From: JAEZKC01 sp046538945
GTDB taxonomy: Bacteria > Fibrobacterota > Chitinivibrionia > Chitinivibrionales > Chitinispirillaceae
Direction of reading: 5' to 3'
Assembly (NCBI GenBank): GCA_046538945.1
Contig: JBKHHW010000113.1
Span: forward strand, 1-9,858
DNA: 9,858 bases
Under the pieces are notes generated by a model that was not told the origin of the DNA, did no database searches, and saw only the letters and a list, made by a program, of their open reading frames with translations. Positions 1 through 7,465 of this stretch are shown here, piece after piece (within the stretch, counting starts at the first letter, position 1; every line of letters begins with the position of its first letter). The position numbers and the translations under genes were made by a program.

Positions 1-729
1 GGGAATCAGCACCATTCCCGTGTCGTGAAGCATGGCACCAGTTCCGATCTCCAGTACCTGTTCCTCGCTGTAGCCGTAGGCTGAGGCGATGGCCATGGAA
101 AGTATCGACACATTGAGCGAATGAGTGATGAGGTAGTCTCGTGCTGGAGATTTGGTGTGAGTGAGATTTATAACTAGATCGGTATCCTGGGTGAAAGAAA
201 ACAGAAAATTTTCCGTGTTTGCTCGGATGCTGGAATAATCCAGGCCCAGACCGTTTTCTATTCTGCTCATCTGTTTCTTGAGACAATCGACTCCGTTGTT
301 GTACACGGTCATAAGTTGCTGTTTGTGGTTTTCGCTGCGCTGATCAGGCAGCTTTTGTACAAGTGCCTCTTTTAACGGCTGGCCCGCTGGACAGTCTTGG
401 AACTGGTCACTTTCGATTTTCTGGTCTATTCGCTTCACCGAATTGCTCGATAGCAGAACTCGAAGGTTGGATTTCGGATTTGCCGTCTCATTGTCCTCCA
501 GTATCTGAAGCTCCGGAGACTGCAGTTCCGATTGCAAAATCATTAGAATTTCGTTCGATTCGTTTTCACCTCTGGCGTATACATAGGTGAATCCCCTTCT
601 GCGGAGTGCATTCAGATGAACCGAACTTGTCACGGTGTTGCATGCAAGAAGAAGTTCTCCGGCTGGGCCGAAATAATCCCTGTCCGCCAATTGATTTTCT
701 CTGATATCCGAAAGCGGGACTTTTATCAT
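1..729 (-). CDS. HD-GYP-type phosphodiesterase, C-terminus cut off by the window edge
   Basis: The first 243 residues are visible; the rest lies beyond position 1. Residues 1-60 form a small N-terminal domain (starts MIKVPLSDIRENQLADRD; later RRGFTYVYAR) of the kind that precedes many HD-GYP domains. Residues 64-180 are a variable, largely helical linker. The HD domain then begins: His203 in the ITHSLNVSILSMAIA helix and His235-Asp236 in LHDTGMVLIP. In the family these residues bind the metal centre, and complete members hydrolyse cyclic-di-GMP. The usual HDxGK lysine is Met239 here, a substitution I recall in other members of the family. The GYP motif itself is outside the window, so catalysis cannot be judged. 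The ATG lies 13 bases after the FapA-like stop on the same strand, so the two are probably co-transcribed. The ribosome site is weak (AAAAGA upstream). The reading frame is open throughout. Confidence 0.85.
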   Translation of the reverse strand, partial: MIKVPLSDIRENQLADRDYFGPAGELLLACNTVTSSVHLNALRRRGFTYVYARGENESNEILMILQSELQSPELQILEDNETANPKSNLRVLLSSNSVKRIDQKIESDQFQDCPAGQPLKEALVQKLPDQRSENHKQQLMTVYNNGVDCLKKQMSRIENGLGLDYSSIRANTENFLFSFTQDTDLVINLTHTKSPARDYLITHSLNVSILSMAIASAYGYSEEQVLEIGTGAMLHDTGMVLIP

Positions 730-742
730 GGTGTCATTCTTT

Positions 743-2746
743 TCAAATGATTTTGATTTCATGGTCGATCAGACGGACTGTTTTGGGTCCTGTGATCGTC
801 TCTTTAACAAAATGAAATCTCTGTCCGATTTTGAAAACCGTTCCGGGGTGTAAATCCCTTTCTATGCTTATGAATGAGGCATCGAATTTGTTCGACTTTT
901 CTGTAATTACTTTCTTTCTCTGTTCAAGAATCGAGATCTGTTGCTCTATCGTTGTGATCTTCCGCCTGATTTTCTTCATCATCTCCAGCTGGTCGGAGGA
1001 CATCTTTTTGGGGTTGCTGTCTTTGATTGTCTGGACCATTTTATTGAGATTGGTATTGAGCTCCTGAATCTGGGACTCGGTTCTGTGTAACTCTTCTGTC
1101 AAAGTGAAGTCCGCACCGATCTCCAGAACTGTTTTTACTCCGCTGGTGTTTCCGGTGGTTTCCACCACAATCGATTCGTGTGCGGATAATGTGCCACCTG
1201 CAACAGAAAGCGGGTTTCCGTGAATGTAAATTGATTTGCGGGCTATAATGGTGCTGTTTATCACTTCCTTGGCCACGCATACGTTCCCTCTGCAGCGGAC
1301 TGTCTGATTTTTCATGAACCCAAGGTTCACATCCCCTTTAGCTTCTATGATTCCGTTCCCCTGGCCCAGAAAACCATACTTGCATAACAGATTGCCTCCC
1401 ACGGTAACCTTGCTGTCCTCTATAACTCCTCCGATCTGAAGATCTCCTCCGCACTGCACGTCGAAACCTGACTTGATATCCCCGTTCACCACAACTGATC
1501 TGTCATAGTGCACATTGCCTGTTGAATAATCGACATCGCCGGGTATCACGTACCCTTCGTTGACATCCACGGTAATTCCGTTGTAGCGTACAATTCCGTC
1601 GATATTCGATACGAGACAGGACGGATCATCTGAGGAAACGGAGGTGTTTGCGCCTGCAGGCAGTTTGACTTCAGCTCCGTCCATTGCCGGGAGGATTCTG
1701 CCGGTGACATCGAACCCTGGCCTGCCTTTGGTCGGAGGGTGCAATCTGGCCAGTTTGGTACCCGCCACAATCGTGGTGATTATGCTTACATTCTTGTAGT
1801 CTGCTGATCCGTCCTGATTGATCCTGGGGCGAAGTGAAGTATCCGCATTGAAAAGCAGTTCGGCTTTCCCATCCTCACCTTTCTGGGCCGGTTCCCCTTC
1901 GGCAATCAGAATGACTTCCGATCTGCGTTTCCTCTGATCGAAAATTTCGCCTATCTGGACCAGCTTTTCTTCCTGGACGCCTCGGACAACCCCGTTTTTC
2001 TTCAGCAGTGCTCTAATCTCCTCCAAAGAAGGCATGCAGCCGCCTTCACCTGCAGGTTGGATCACCAGTTCTGCTTTCATCTTATCAGGACTGGTCTGGA
2101 CCTCCACTGCTCCGTTGAAATCAAGTGGAATGACCTCCGGCAGATTGTCCACCTCTATCACGATACCGGTAACTGTGGCGCTGTAGGTGCGGTTGTCTTC
2201 GGAAATTGTAACATTTTCACCCGTTACGGTATCTGATCTTTTTTCCCTTTCTTGAGGTGAAACCAGTTCTCCACAAACGTTTTTACCGGGAAGTGCTGGT
2301 AGACCAGTGCCGGCTTCCGCGATAACAGTTCCTGAATCAACCCGTTGGAACCGCGAGGAAAGCGAGGCCAGTTCCCAGAAAAATCGTGCTTCTCTGGCTT
2401 GTTCTATGTCCTTCGGGTTAACGAGGTGTTTGACTTTGAACTGAAGCTTGCCCTCCCTGCCCGGTTCAGGTGCTGACCCCTTGGCAACTGGCGGGCTCTC
2501 GACGAATTCCGGTTTCTCGTTCCAGATATCCACAATTTCCTGAAGTTTTTCTTCATCTACGCCGTATATCACGCCGCTTCTGGCTAGTTCATCTTTCAGG
2601 TGTTTTACAGTGAGAATGCCTTCGTGTCCGGAAACCGGGTCCAGACTCAGGTGAGCACTCATTAGATCTGAGGAGATGTGTACGATGATAGAAACGAAGT
2701 CCGGGGATTCGGTTAGAGGCGGCGATGCATTCTTTTCTGCACTCAT
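743..2746 (-). CDS. FapA/DUF342 family protein with duplicated N-terminal domain
   Basis: This is a polymer-forming beta-helix protein of the FapA (DUF342) family. Vibrio FapA acts in flagellar assembly and localisation, but the role of most members is unknown. Numbering from the upstream GTG at 2773 (676 residues), two copies of the FapA N-terminal domain lie in tandem at about 27-210 and 222-405; family members usually have one. Key matches are GVIYGVDEEKL (67-77) with GVVRGVQEEKL (261-271), and a lysine/glycine turn EGK/DGK at 107-109/301-303. Residues 410-535 hold the Gly-rich right-handed beta-helix (GDVDYSTGNVHYD, VVVNGDIKSG, VGGNLLCKYG, IEAKGDVNLG). Residues 555-625 look like a coiled coil, followed by a small C-terminal beta domain. 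I chose the ATG at 2746: AGG sits 6 bases upstream of it, whereas the GTG at 2773 has no ribosome site and a possible -10 element overlaps its leader. It heads a likely two-gene operon with the HD-GYP gene. Confidence 0.9.
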   Translation of the reverse strand: MSAEKNASPPLTESPDFVSIIVHISSDLMSAHLSLDPVSGHEGILTVKHLKDELARSGVIYGVDEEKLQEIVDIWNEKPEFVESPPVAKGSAPEPGREGKLQFKVKHLVNPKDIEQAREARFFWELASLSSRFQRVDSGTVIAEAGTGLPALPGKNVCGELVSPQEREKRSDTVTGENVTISEDNRTYSATVTGIVIEVDNLPEVIPLDFNGAVEVQTSPDKMKAELVIQPAGEGGCMPSLEEIRALLKKNGVVRGVQEEKLVQIGEIFDQRKRRSEVILIAEGEPAQKGEDGKAELLFNADTSLRPRINQDGSADYKNVSIITTIVAGTKLARLHPPTKGRPGFDVTGRILPAMDGAEVKLPAGANTSVSSDDPSCLVSNIDGIVRYNGITVDVNEGYVIPGDVDYSTGNVHYDRSVVVNGDIKSGFDVQCGGDLQIGGVIEDSKVTVGGNLLCKYGFLGQGNGIIEAKGDVNLGFMKNQTVRCRGNVCVAKEVINSTIIARKSIYIHGNPLSVAGGTLSAHESIVVETTGNTSGVKTVLEIGADFTLTEELHRTESQIQELNTNLNKMVQTIKDSNPKKMSSDQLEMMKKIRRKITTIEQQISILEQRKKVITEKSNKFDASFISIERDLHPGTVFKIGQRFHFVKETITGPKTVRLIDHEIKII

Positions 2747-2964
2747 AGCATACCTGACGTGTGAAGTATTCACATTTAATTATGCGAATTTGAAAACAAG
2801 CTGACCTGCTGTTACCTTCCGGGGTGAAGTTATTCCACTGGTGCCGTCTCTAATAACCCTGTACGGTAATGCAGATTTGTCTGGCTTTATTTTGTAACTG
2901 GCTTTAGATTATAGAGCACAGTTTATTAGAATGTATTTTCCTTTAATAATATTATAGTTATATC
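2747..2964. promoter_or_regulatory. Divergent intergenic region between the FapA-like gene and priA
   Basis: This 218-base spacer separates the leftward FapA/HD-GYP pair from rightward priA and must hold promoters for both. On the minus strand CATAAT (2779-2784) is a 5/6 match to a sigma70 -10 box, placed to give a short leader to the ATG at 2746, but the expected -35 position (AGGTCA) is poor. On the plus strand the last 30 bases before priA are strongly A/T-rich, with TAATAT (2947-2952) and TATTAT (2950-2955) as possible -10 boxes and TTATTA (2923-2928) as a poor -35. No clear operator palindrome, riboswitch or terminator hairpin is visible. Confidence 0.35.
2753..2755 (-). promoter_or_regulatory. 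Ribosome binding site deciding the FapA-like start
   Basis: On the minus strand the sequence reads CAGGTATGCT then ATG. The AGG core is 6 bases from the ATG at 2746. The in-frame GTG 27 bases further upstream has only A/T-rich sequence in front of it (TAATTAAAT), so the ATG is the better start. Confidence 0.5.
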
Positions 2965-5193
2965 ATGTCTCGATCCCTCGGTCAACCAGAAATTCCGGAA
3001 AATTGTGATTCTGTTGCAGGTGTGGCATTCCCGGTGGCTATTCCAGGTGTGTACGACTACAGAATACCTGAGAAGTTCAGGGGGAAGGTCGTATTGGGTA
3101 TGCCCGTTCTGGTTGAGGTTAAGAGAAAAAAAAACTGGGGGGTCATAGTACAGCTCAAACCCGTTTCTTCTTTCCCGCGGCTTAAAGAAGTGCTGGAGAT
3201 AAAACCCGGCCGGTGGAATGATTCCAATCAGTCGCTTCTGAGACTCTATGAATGGATGGCCTCATATTATCAGTGCGATCTGGGCCGAGTATTCAAACCG
3301 CTGGTGAGCAAGTCGATGATGAAGACTAAAGCCAAAACCGCGCTGGTCTACCGGGCTGTGGAAGGAGGGGACAGCAAACTGAAGAAACCTCAGCTCGAGG
3401 CATTGCAGAAGATAAAGAACTGCGGGGAAGCACTAACCAGCCGTGAATTGGAGGCCAGGTTCGCAATAGGTGCATCAACCATAAACACACTTTTCAAAAA
3501 AGGGTGTCTGGTAAAGGACAAGCGGGTCATTTTCAGAGAAGCCGACGAGCTTTCAATGGATCTGTCCAAAGACAATGTCACTCTCTCGGAAGAACAGCAA
3601 TCTGCCGTGAAGCGTATTGCGGGTACAATCACCAAAGCTGGAAAACCATTTCTACTGTACGGGATTACCGGAAGCGGCAAAACGCATATCTATACAGATG
3701 TGGCCAAACAGGTTCTGGATATGGGCCGGGGTGTGATCATTCTTGTGCCGGAGATCAGCCTTACCCCTCAAACAATTCAGCGCTTCAGGGCTGCCATCGG
3801 AGACACCATTACAGTCATTCACAGCCATATGTCAGACGGGGAGCGGCGCGACAGTATTCAGGATATAGTGACCGGACGGAAAAGAGCCGTCATAGGGGTG
3901 CGCAGTGCACTGCTTGCGCCTATGAATGATGTGGGTTTGATTATCGTCGATGAGGAGCATGACGGCAGCTACAAGCAGAGCGATACCGACCCGAGGTACA
4001 ATGCGCGAGATGTGGCGGTTATGAGGGGTAAAATCCAGAATGCGGTGGTTGTTCTGGGGAGTGCAACACCCAGCGTTGAGAGTTTCTACAATGCGCTGAA
4101 CGGAAAATATGATCTGATCAGACTGACACAGCGGTTTGGCGCATCGAAGCTCCCCGAAGTGAAAATTGTCGATATGGCTCAGGAGCACAAGGAGAATAAC
4201 TGGACTCCTCTGTCCCGTTATCTTGTGGAAAGAATCGAGCAGGAGCTGGCACAAAAGCGGCAGATCATTCTGCTGCTCAACAGGAGGGGCTTTTCGCCGG
4301 TTCTTCTCTGCAAGGATTGCGGTTATACCCACGTCTGCCCCAACTGTTCGGTCAATCTCCGCTATCACAAGGCCGACACGACTCTTAAATGCCATCTATG
4401 TGGACAGGAGGAACCGGCTCCCGACAGATGTCCCAATTGCAGAGGCGATAAGATCAAATACAAGGGCACGGGAATTCAGAAAGCGGAGGAGCTGCTCAGG
4501 GACAGATTTCCTACCGCAAGAATGATCCGCATGGATCAGGACACCACAAGGAGAAAGGGTTCTCATGTGGCGATACTCGAGACATTTGCTAAAGGCCAGG
4601 CCGACATACTTCTGGGAACCCAGATGGTGGCAAAAGGGCTGAATTTTCCCCAGGTCACTTTGGTAGGTGTCCTGCAGGCTGATACAGGACTTCACTTTCC
4701 CGATTTCAGAGCTTCTGAACGCACATTCCAGCTTTTGACTCAGGTGGCCGGAAGAGCGGGGAGAGCCGAACTGCCCGGAGAGGTGATAATCCAGACATAC
4801 TATCCGGATGAAATGGCGGTGAAGAGCTCAATGACACATGATTATGAATCCTTCTACAACCATGAAATCGAGATGAGAAGGGAACTGTTCTACCCGCCTT
4901 TCGGTAAGCTGGCCCGGGTTGTCGCGGAAGGGAAAACGGAGACAACGGTGAGAAACTTTCTTCAGAAAGTGAGCGCGGAACTGCGCAGAGGTGAAACGGA
5001 GGCGGTGAGCATTCTGGGGCCGACTCCCGCCGTGCTTTCCAGAATCGACAACATTTTCAGATATACGCTTCTGCTGAAGTCGAATTCACCCCGGTCTCTT
5101 GCCAGAGCCCTTCACTGTGTCAGAAGGACAGCAGAAGAACTGCCCTCCTCGTACAGGTGCATCATCGATGTCGATCCTGTGAACATGCTTTAG
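2965..5193 (+). CDS. priA: Primosomal protein N' (replication restart helicase PriA)
   Basis: PriA is a 3'-5' superfamily 2 DNA helicase that recognises stalled or repaired forks and reloads the replicative helicase. At 742 residues the length is typical. Domains in order: the 3'-DNA-end-binding domain at about 15-115 (VAFPVAIPGVYDYRIPE), a winged-helix segment at about 125-190, then the helicase core with Walker A GITGSGKT (233-240), DEEH box (329-332) and GSATPS motif III (365-370). The zinc-binding insertion carries all eight cysteines: 449, 452, 458, 461, 476, 479, 489 and 492. The second RecA lobe has GTQMVAKGLNFP (551-562) and QVAGRAGR (593-600). The C-terminus ends IDVDPVNML, as is usual for the family. 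All catalytic and metal residues are present, so it should be active. No Shine-Dalgarno precedes the ATG. The first 15 or so residues (MSRSLGQPEIPENCD) extend beyond the usual start, so a slightly later start cannot be excluded. Residues 53-58 are encoded by an A9 run followed closely by G6. Confidence 0.97.
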   Translation: MSRSLGQPEIPENCDSVAGVAFPVAIPGVYDYRIPEKFRGKVVLGMPVLVEVKRKKNWGVIVQLKPVSSFPRLKEVLEIKPGRWNDSNQSLLRLYEWMASYYQCDLGRVFKPLVSKSMMKTKAKTALVYRAVEGGDSKLKKPQLEALQKIKNCGEALTSRELEARFAIGASTINTLFKKGCLVKDKRVIFREADELSMDLSKDNVTLSEEQQSAVKRIAGTITKAGKPFLLYGITGSGKTHIYTDVAKQVLDMGRGVIILVPEISLTPQTIQRFRAAIGDTITVIHSHMSDGERRDSIQDIVTGRKRAVIGVRSALLAPMNDVGLIIVDEEHDGSYKQSDTDPRYNARDVAVMRGKIQNAVVVLGSATPSVESFYNALNGKYDLIRLTQRFGASKLPEVKIVDMAQEHKENNWTPLSRYLVERIEQELAQKRQIILLLNRRGFSPVLLCKDCGYTHVCPNCSVNLRYHKADTTLKCHLCGQEEPAPDRCPNCRGDKIKYKGTGIQKAEELLRDRFPTARMIRMDQDTTRRKGSHVAILETFAKGQADILLGTQMVAKGLNFPQVTLVGVLQADTGLHFPDFRASERTFQLLTQVAGRAGRAELPGEVIIQTYYPDEMAVKSSMTHDYESFYNHEIEMRRELFYPPFGKLARVVAEGKTETTVRNFLQKVSAELRRGETEAVSILGPTPAVLSRIDNIFRYTLLLKSNSPRSLARALHCVRRTAEELPSSYRCIIDVDPVNML

Positions 5194-5208
5194 GAGATTG
5201 CTTCTTGA

Positions 5209-5539
5209 TTAAGGAATTCCGCGGGATCAGACGATGGTTCGTATCCAAATCCGCTCTATGCACTTATCGCGGTCTCCCAGGCGTACACCTGCCTGATATT
5301 CATGCCGTTTTTCGTGGCCGATGTCGGAGTGAGGGAGTATTCGATGGCACTGTTTTTAAAGTCAGAGCGGCAGGAGTTTTTCTCTGAATATTAGAGCGGG
5401 AGTTTCAACTATTGTGTTGCTAATTAATATTTTATTACCTGCATTTGTCGGGCTTTTTTGGATTTTTTTTGAAATAAGAAGGAATAAAGCTATTCCGCAG
5501 ATACGAGATCCTGCGATATCCGGGCACATTCTGCGATAA
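5209..5539 (+). pseudogene. Remnant of a flippase-like (UPF0104/LPG synthase membrane region) protein
   Basis: Almost the whole gap between priA and the glycosyltransferase reads as the C-terminal third of an integral membrane protein, in two frames. The first frame (5209-5394, with no upstream start before the stop at 5206-5208) gives a helix PLYALIAVSQAYTCLIFM, then FFVADVGVREYSMALFLK. The frame shifted by one base (read from the T run to the TAA at 5537-5539) gives IRAGVSTIVLLINILLPAFV followed by GLFWIFFEIRR. Removing one T from the TTTTT run at 5377-5381 joins them into about 109 residues. A GVRE turn followed by a hydrophobic helix with N-x-x-LPA-x-x-G is how I know the C-terminus of UPF0104 flippase-like proteins, which are normally over 300 residues. 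The N-terminal two thirds are missing, so this is probably a deletion remnant with a later frameshift. The assignment rests on motif memory, not a search. The GT gene starts 8 bases after its stop, as if both once formed an operon. Confidence 0.55.
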
Positions 5540-5547
5540 AGATTATT

Positions 5548-7335
5548 ATGAAGAGCAGACCTTATACTGAATTCGACAGCTTATTTACGACCAAAATCAA
5601 TGCATGGACTCTTTTCAGAAGAGGTTTCACAGAAGCCTTCGGGCAGCGTCAAACCGACGCTCTGAGCCGCAGTGAGCGCACTTTCAATCCGGATAAGCGC
5701 CAGGTGTTCTTTCTGTCTTTTGAGAACAGGCTTGTGTCGCTTGGCGGCTTGGCTGCGGTGACCCGACTCCTGCCGCATCATTTGAAGTCGGCCGGAGAAA
5801 AGGTGAAAATCGTTACTCCCTGCCATACAAATCACCCCAAAATCAAACACGCAATCAAAAACGGTATTCTTAAACTTGTTCTCCAACCGGTCGTTTTCCA
5901 TCTCTGCCGCTACGAGGGGGAGGTAAGCTGCTATGAGGATTTAGAGGCGCACGTCCCCTCCTACTACATTGCAGTGAAAGGTAGGTTCACAGCCGCACCG
6001 AATCCCTATTCTTATCCGGATGCTGAGGGCCTTCTGGAAGATTCACTGGTCTTCTGCGCAGCAGTACCTTTCGTTCTGGAGCGGCTGGGCTACATGAGTG
6101 ATATTCTCTTTCATGCTCACGATTGGGAAACCGCACCTGTGGCAATCACAAGCAAGCTGGCCGTCGTGGACGGGCTTCTCAAGAACGCCAGAACCGTACT
6201 CACACTTCACAACTCTTTTGACAACGGCATCTCCTCCACAACCAAAAAACGCTTTTTTGGAAGGGATCTCCCGGGGCATACTGTGCTCCAGTGCGTTATT
6301 CCTCTACTCAATGGTCCTCTGTCCGCTGTGAGTACGCCTTTTGCTTTCGAGCTTTGTTACGATCCGCTTCAACGCACTATCTTCACGGATCATCTGCAGG
6401 AAATGTTTTCCCTCAATCCTCCGGTAGGTATAGAAAACGGTCTTTTCGGACGGGCTGTTTCGCCTTTCACTTACATAGCTTTGTCTCGCGCACGTTCAGG
6501 CAACTTCTCCATTCTTCTTGAGCAAAAAGGACGGTTCAGGAAAAATCTGGAAGAAATAATCAGCAGGACGAAAGAGCGATCAATCATCGGCAGATTAGAT
6601 TCTTTCGGCTCTGATGTGCCGGTTTTCTTCATGTCCGGAAGAATGGATCTGATGCAGAAAGGTTTCGACGTGGTTTTTCAGGCGTTCAGGCGCCTCCCCC
6701 GCGGATCAGCAAAACTTCTTTTCAGCCCCAGCAGTTCAAACGATGGCTCTTCAAAAGAGCTGGAGCTGTTTTGCAGGATCGAAAGAGAATGCTCGGGCGA
6801 CATAGTGATCTGGCCGTTCAGAATCTCCTCCGAAAACTACAGGTCCGTTCTGCTGGGTTCCAGCTTTCTTCTCATGCCCTCTCTTTATGAACCCTTTGGT
6901 GCGGCCACGGAAGGATTTCTGCATGCCACTCCTGTATTGGCAAGAGCAACCGGCGGCCTTTGGGTCCAGATAAAACCGTGCAACAAAGTGTTTATTCCGC
7001 CTTTTTATGATTCACTTTTTCACTTTTCAGGCTCCATAGAAGATGCCACCGGAATCCTGTACCGGGAAGAGATCAGCGGGGAACGTGCACTTGAGGGGTG
7101 GAAGAACTGTTTGTCACTCCCTCTGGAAAGGCGAATGGAATCATCGCTCTACAGTTCAATGATTGATTCCCTGCACAGAGCGCTTTGTGATGCTTTGGAC
7201 ATCTATTCCGATCAGAACGCCTACGGGAGAATGATCCTGAACGGAACAGAGTCTCTCAAGCAGTTTTCCTGGAACGTGGCGGTGGAAAAGTATCGGAAAG
7301 TGTATCAGACAGCTTCGTTCAGAGGCTACTTCTGA
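5548..7335 (+). CDS. GT5 glycogen/starch synthase-like glycosyltransferase
   Basis: This 595-residue GT-B enzyme resembles glycogen synthase, which extends alpha-1,4-glucan from ADP- or UDP-glucose. An N-terminal extension of about 50 residues precedes the first Rossmann domain. Motifs in order: SLGGLAAV (64-71, the K-x-G-G-L loop), HAHDWETAP (189-197), TLHNSFDNG (219-227), SAVSTPFAFEL (259-269), GIENG (294-298), GRMDLMQKGFD (364-374), PSLYEPFG (444-451) and ATGGL (467-471). The GR-D-x-x-QKG spacing and the EPFG motif look more like archaeal/eukaryal-type GT5 than the E. coli GlgA form. Two active-site oddities are visible: the K of K-x-G-G is Ser64, and the EPFG-to-second-Glu spacing is one residue short (Glu448/Glu455). 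It may therefore act on another donor or be weakened. No glgB, glgC or phosphorylase lies in the window. No Shine-Dalgarno is seen before the ATG, and no terminator hairpin follows the stop. Fold confidence is high; substrate is unknown. Confidence 0.82.
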   Translation: MKSRPYTEFDSLFTTKINAWTLFRRGFTEAFGQRQTDALSRSERTFNPDKRQVFFLSFENRLVSLGGLAAVTRLLPHHLKSAGEKVKIVTPCHTNHPKIKHAIKNGILKLVLQPVVFHLCRYEGEVSCYEDLEAHVPSYYIAVKGRFTAAPNPYSYPDAEGLLEDSLVFCAAVPFVLERLGYMSDILFHAHDWETAPVAITSKLAVVDGLLKNARTVLTLHNSFDNGISSTTKKRFFGRDLPGHTVLQCVIPLLNGPLSAVSTPFAFELCYDPLQRTIFTDHLQEMFSLNPPVGIENGLFGRAVSPFTYIALSRARSGNFSILLEQKGRFRKNLEEIISRTKERSIIGRLDSFGSDVPVFFMSGRMDLMQKGFDVVFQAFRRLPRGSAKLLFSPSSSNDGSSKELELFCRIERECSGDIVIWPFRISSENYRSVLLGSSFLLMPSLYEPFGAATEGFLHATPVLARATGGLWVQIKPCNKVFIPPFYDSLFHFSGSIEDATGILYREEISGERALEGWKNCLSLPLERRMESSLYSSMIDSLHRALCDALDIYSDQNAYGRMILNGTESLKQFSWNVAVEKYRKVYQTASFRGYF

Positions 7336-7369
7336 ACGGGTAAATGATTGTTGGCCTCTATTTTGTGGT

Positions 7370-7398
7370 TTGACATTGATCTTACGATTAGCTATACT
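7370..7398 (+). promoter_or_regulatory. Sigma70-type promoter for the acidic membrane protein gene
   Basis: TTGACA at 7370-7375 is a perfect -35 box. A 17-base spacer follows, then TATACT at 7393-7398, a 5/6 -10 box. Transcription would start near 7405, leaving a leader of about 60 bases before the ATG at 7466. This is by far the best promoter match in the window, and it separates the downstream gene from the GT5 gene. Confidence 0.7.
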
Positions 7399-7454
7399 TT
7401 AAATTGATCCGAACTCTCCAAACAGAGTATTATTTGCCTTAACCGCATAAATGA

Positions 7455-7460
7455 AAGGGA
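7455..7460 (+). promoter_or_regulatory. Ribosome binding site deciding the start of the acidic protein
   Basis: AAGGGA lies 5 bases before the ATG at 7466 (AAAGGGACTGGCATG). The in-frame ATG at 7451 has only TTAACCGCATAA in front of it, without a Shine-Dalgarno, so translation most likely begins at 7466. Confidence 0.55.
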
Positions 7461-7465
7461 CTGGC

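Noticed and set aside
363..590. 75-codon plus-strand frame at the left end
   Set aside because: It is antisense to the linker of the HD-GYP protein, whose minus-strand frame is open across 1-729 and carries domain motifs.
2857..2869. Possible inverted repeat in the divergent intergenic region (CCGT...ACGG ends)
   Set aside because: Only four bases pair and the loop is long; this is expected by chance and not enough to call an operator.
3832..4395. 187-codon open frame antisense to priA
   Set aside because: It lies wholly opposite the conserved PriA helicase and zinc motifs and has no recognisable features.
5157..5387. 76-codon open frame starting inside the end of priA
   Set aside because: It is the third frame over the flippase remnant. 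Its translation is Cys/Arg-rich without hydrophobic segments, whereas the other two frames give the membrane-protein pattern.
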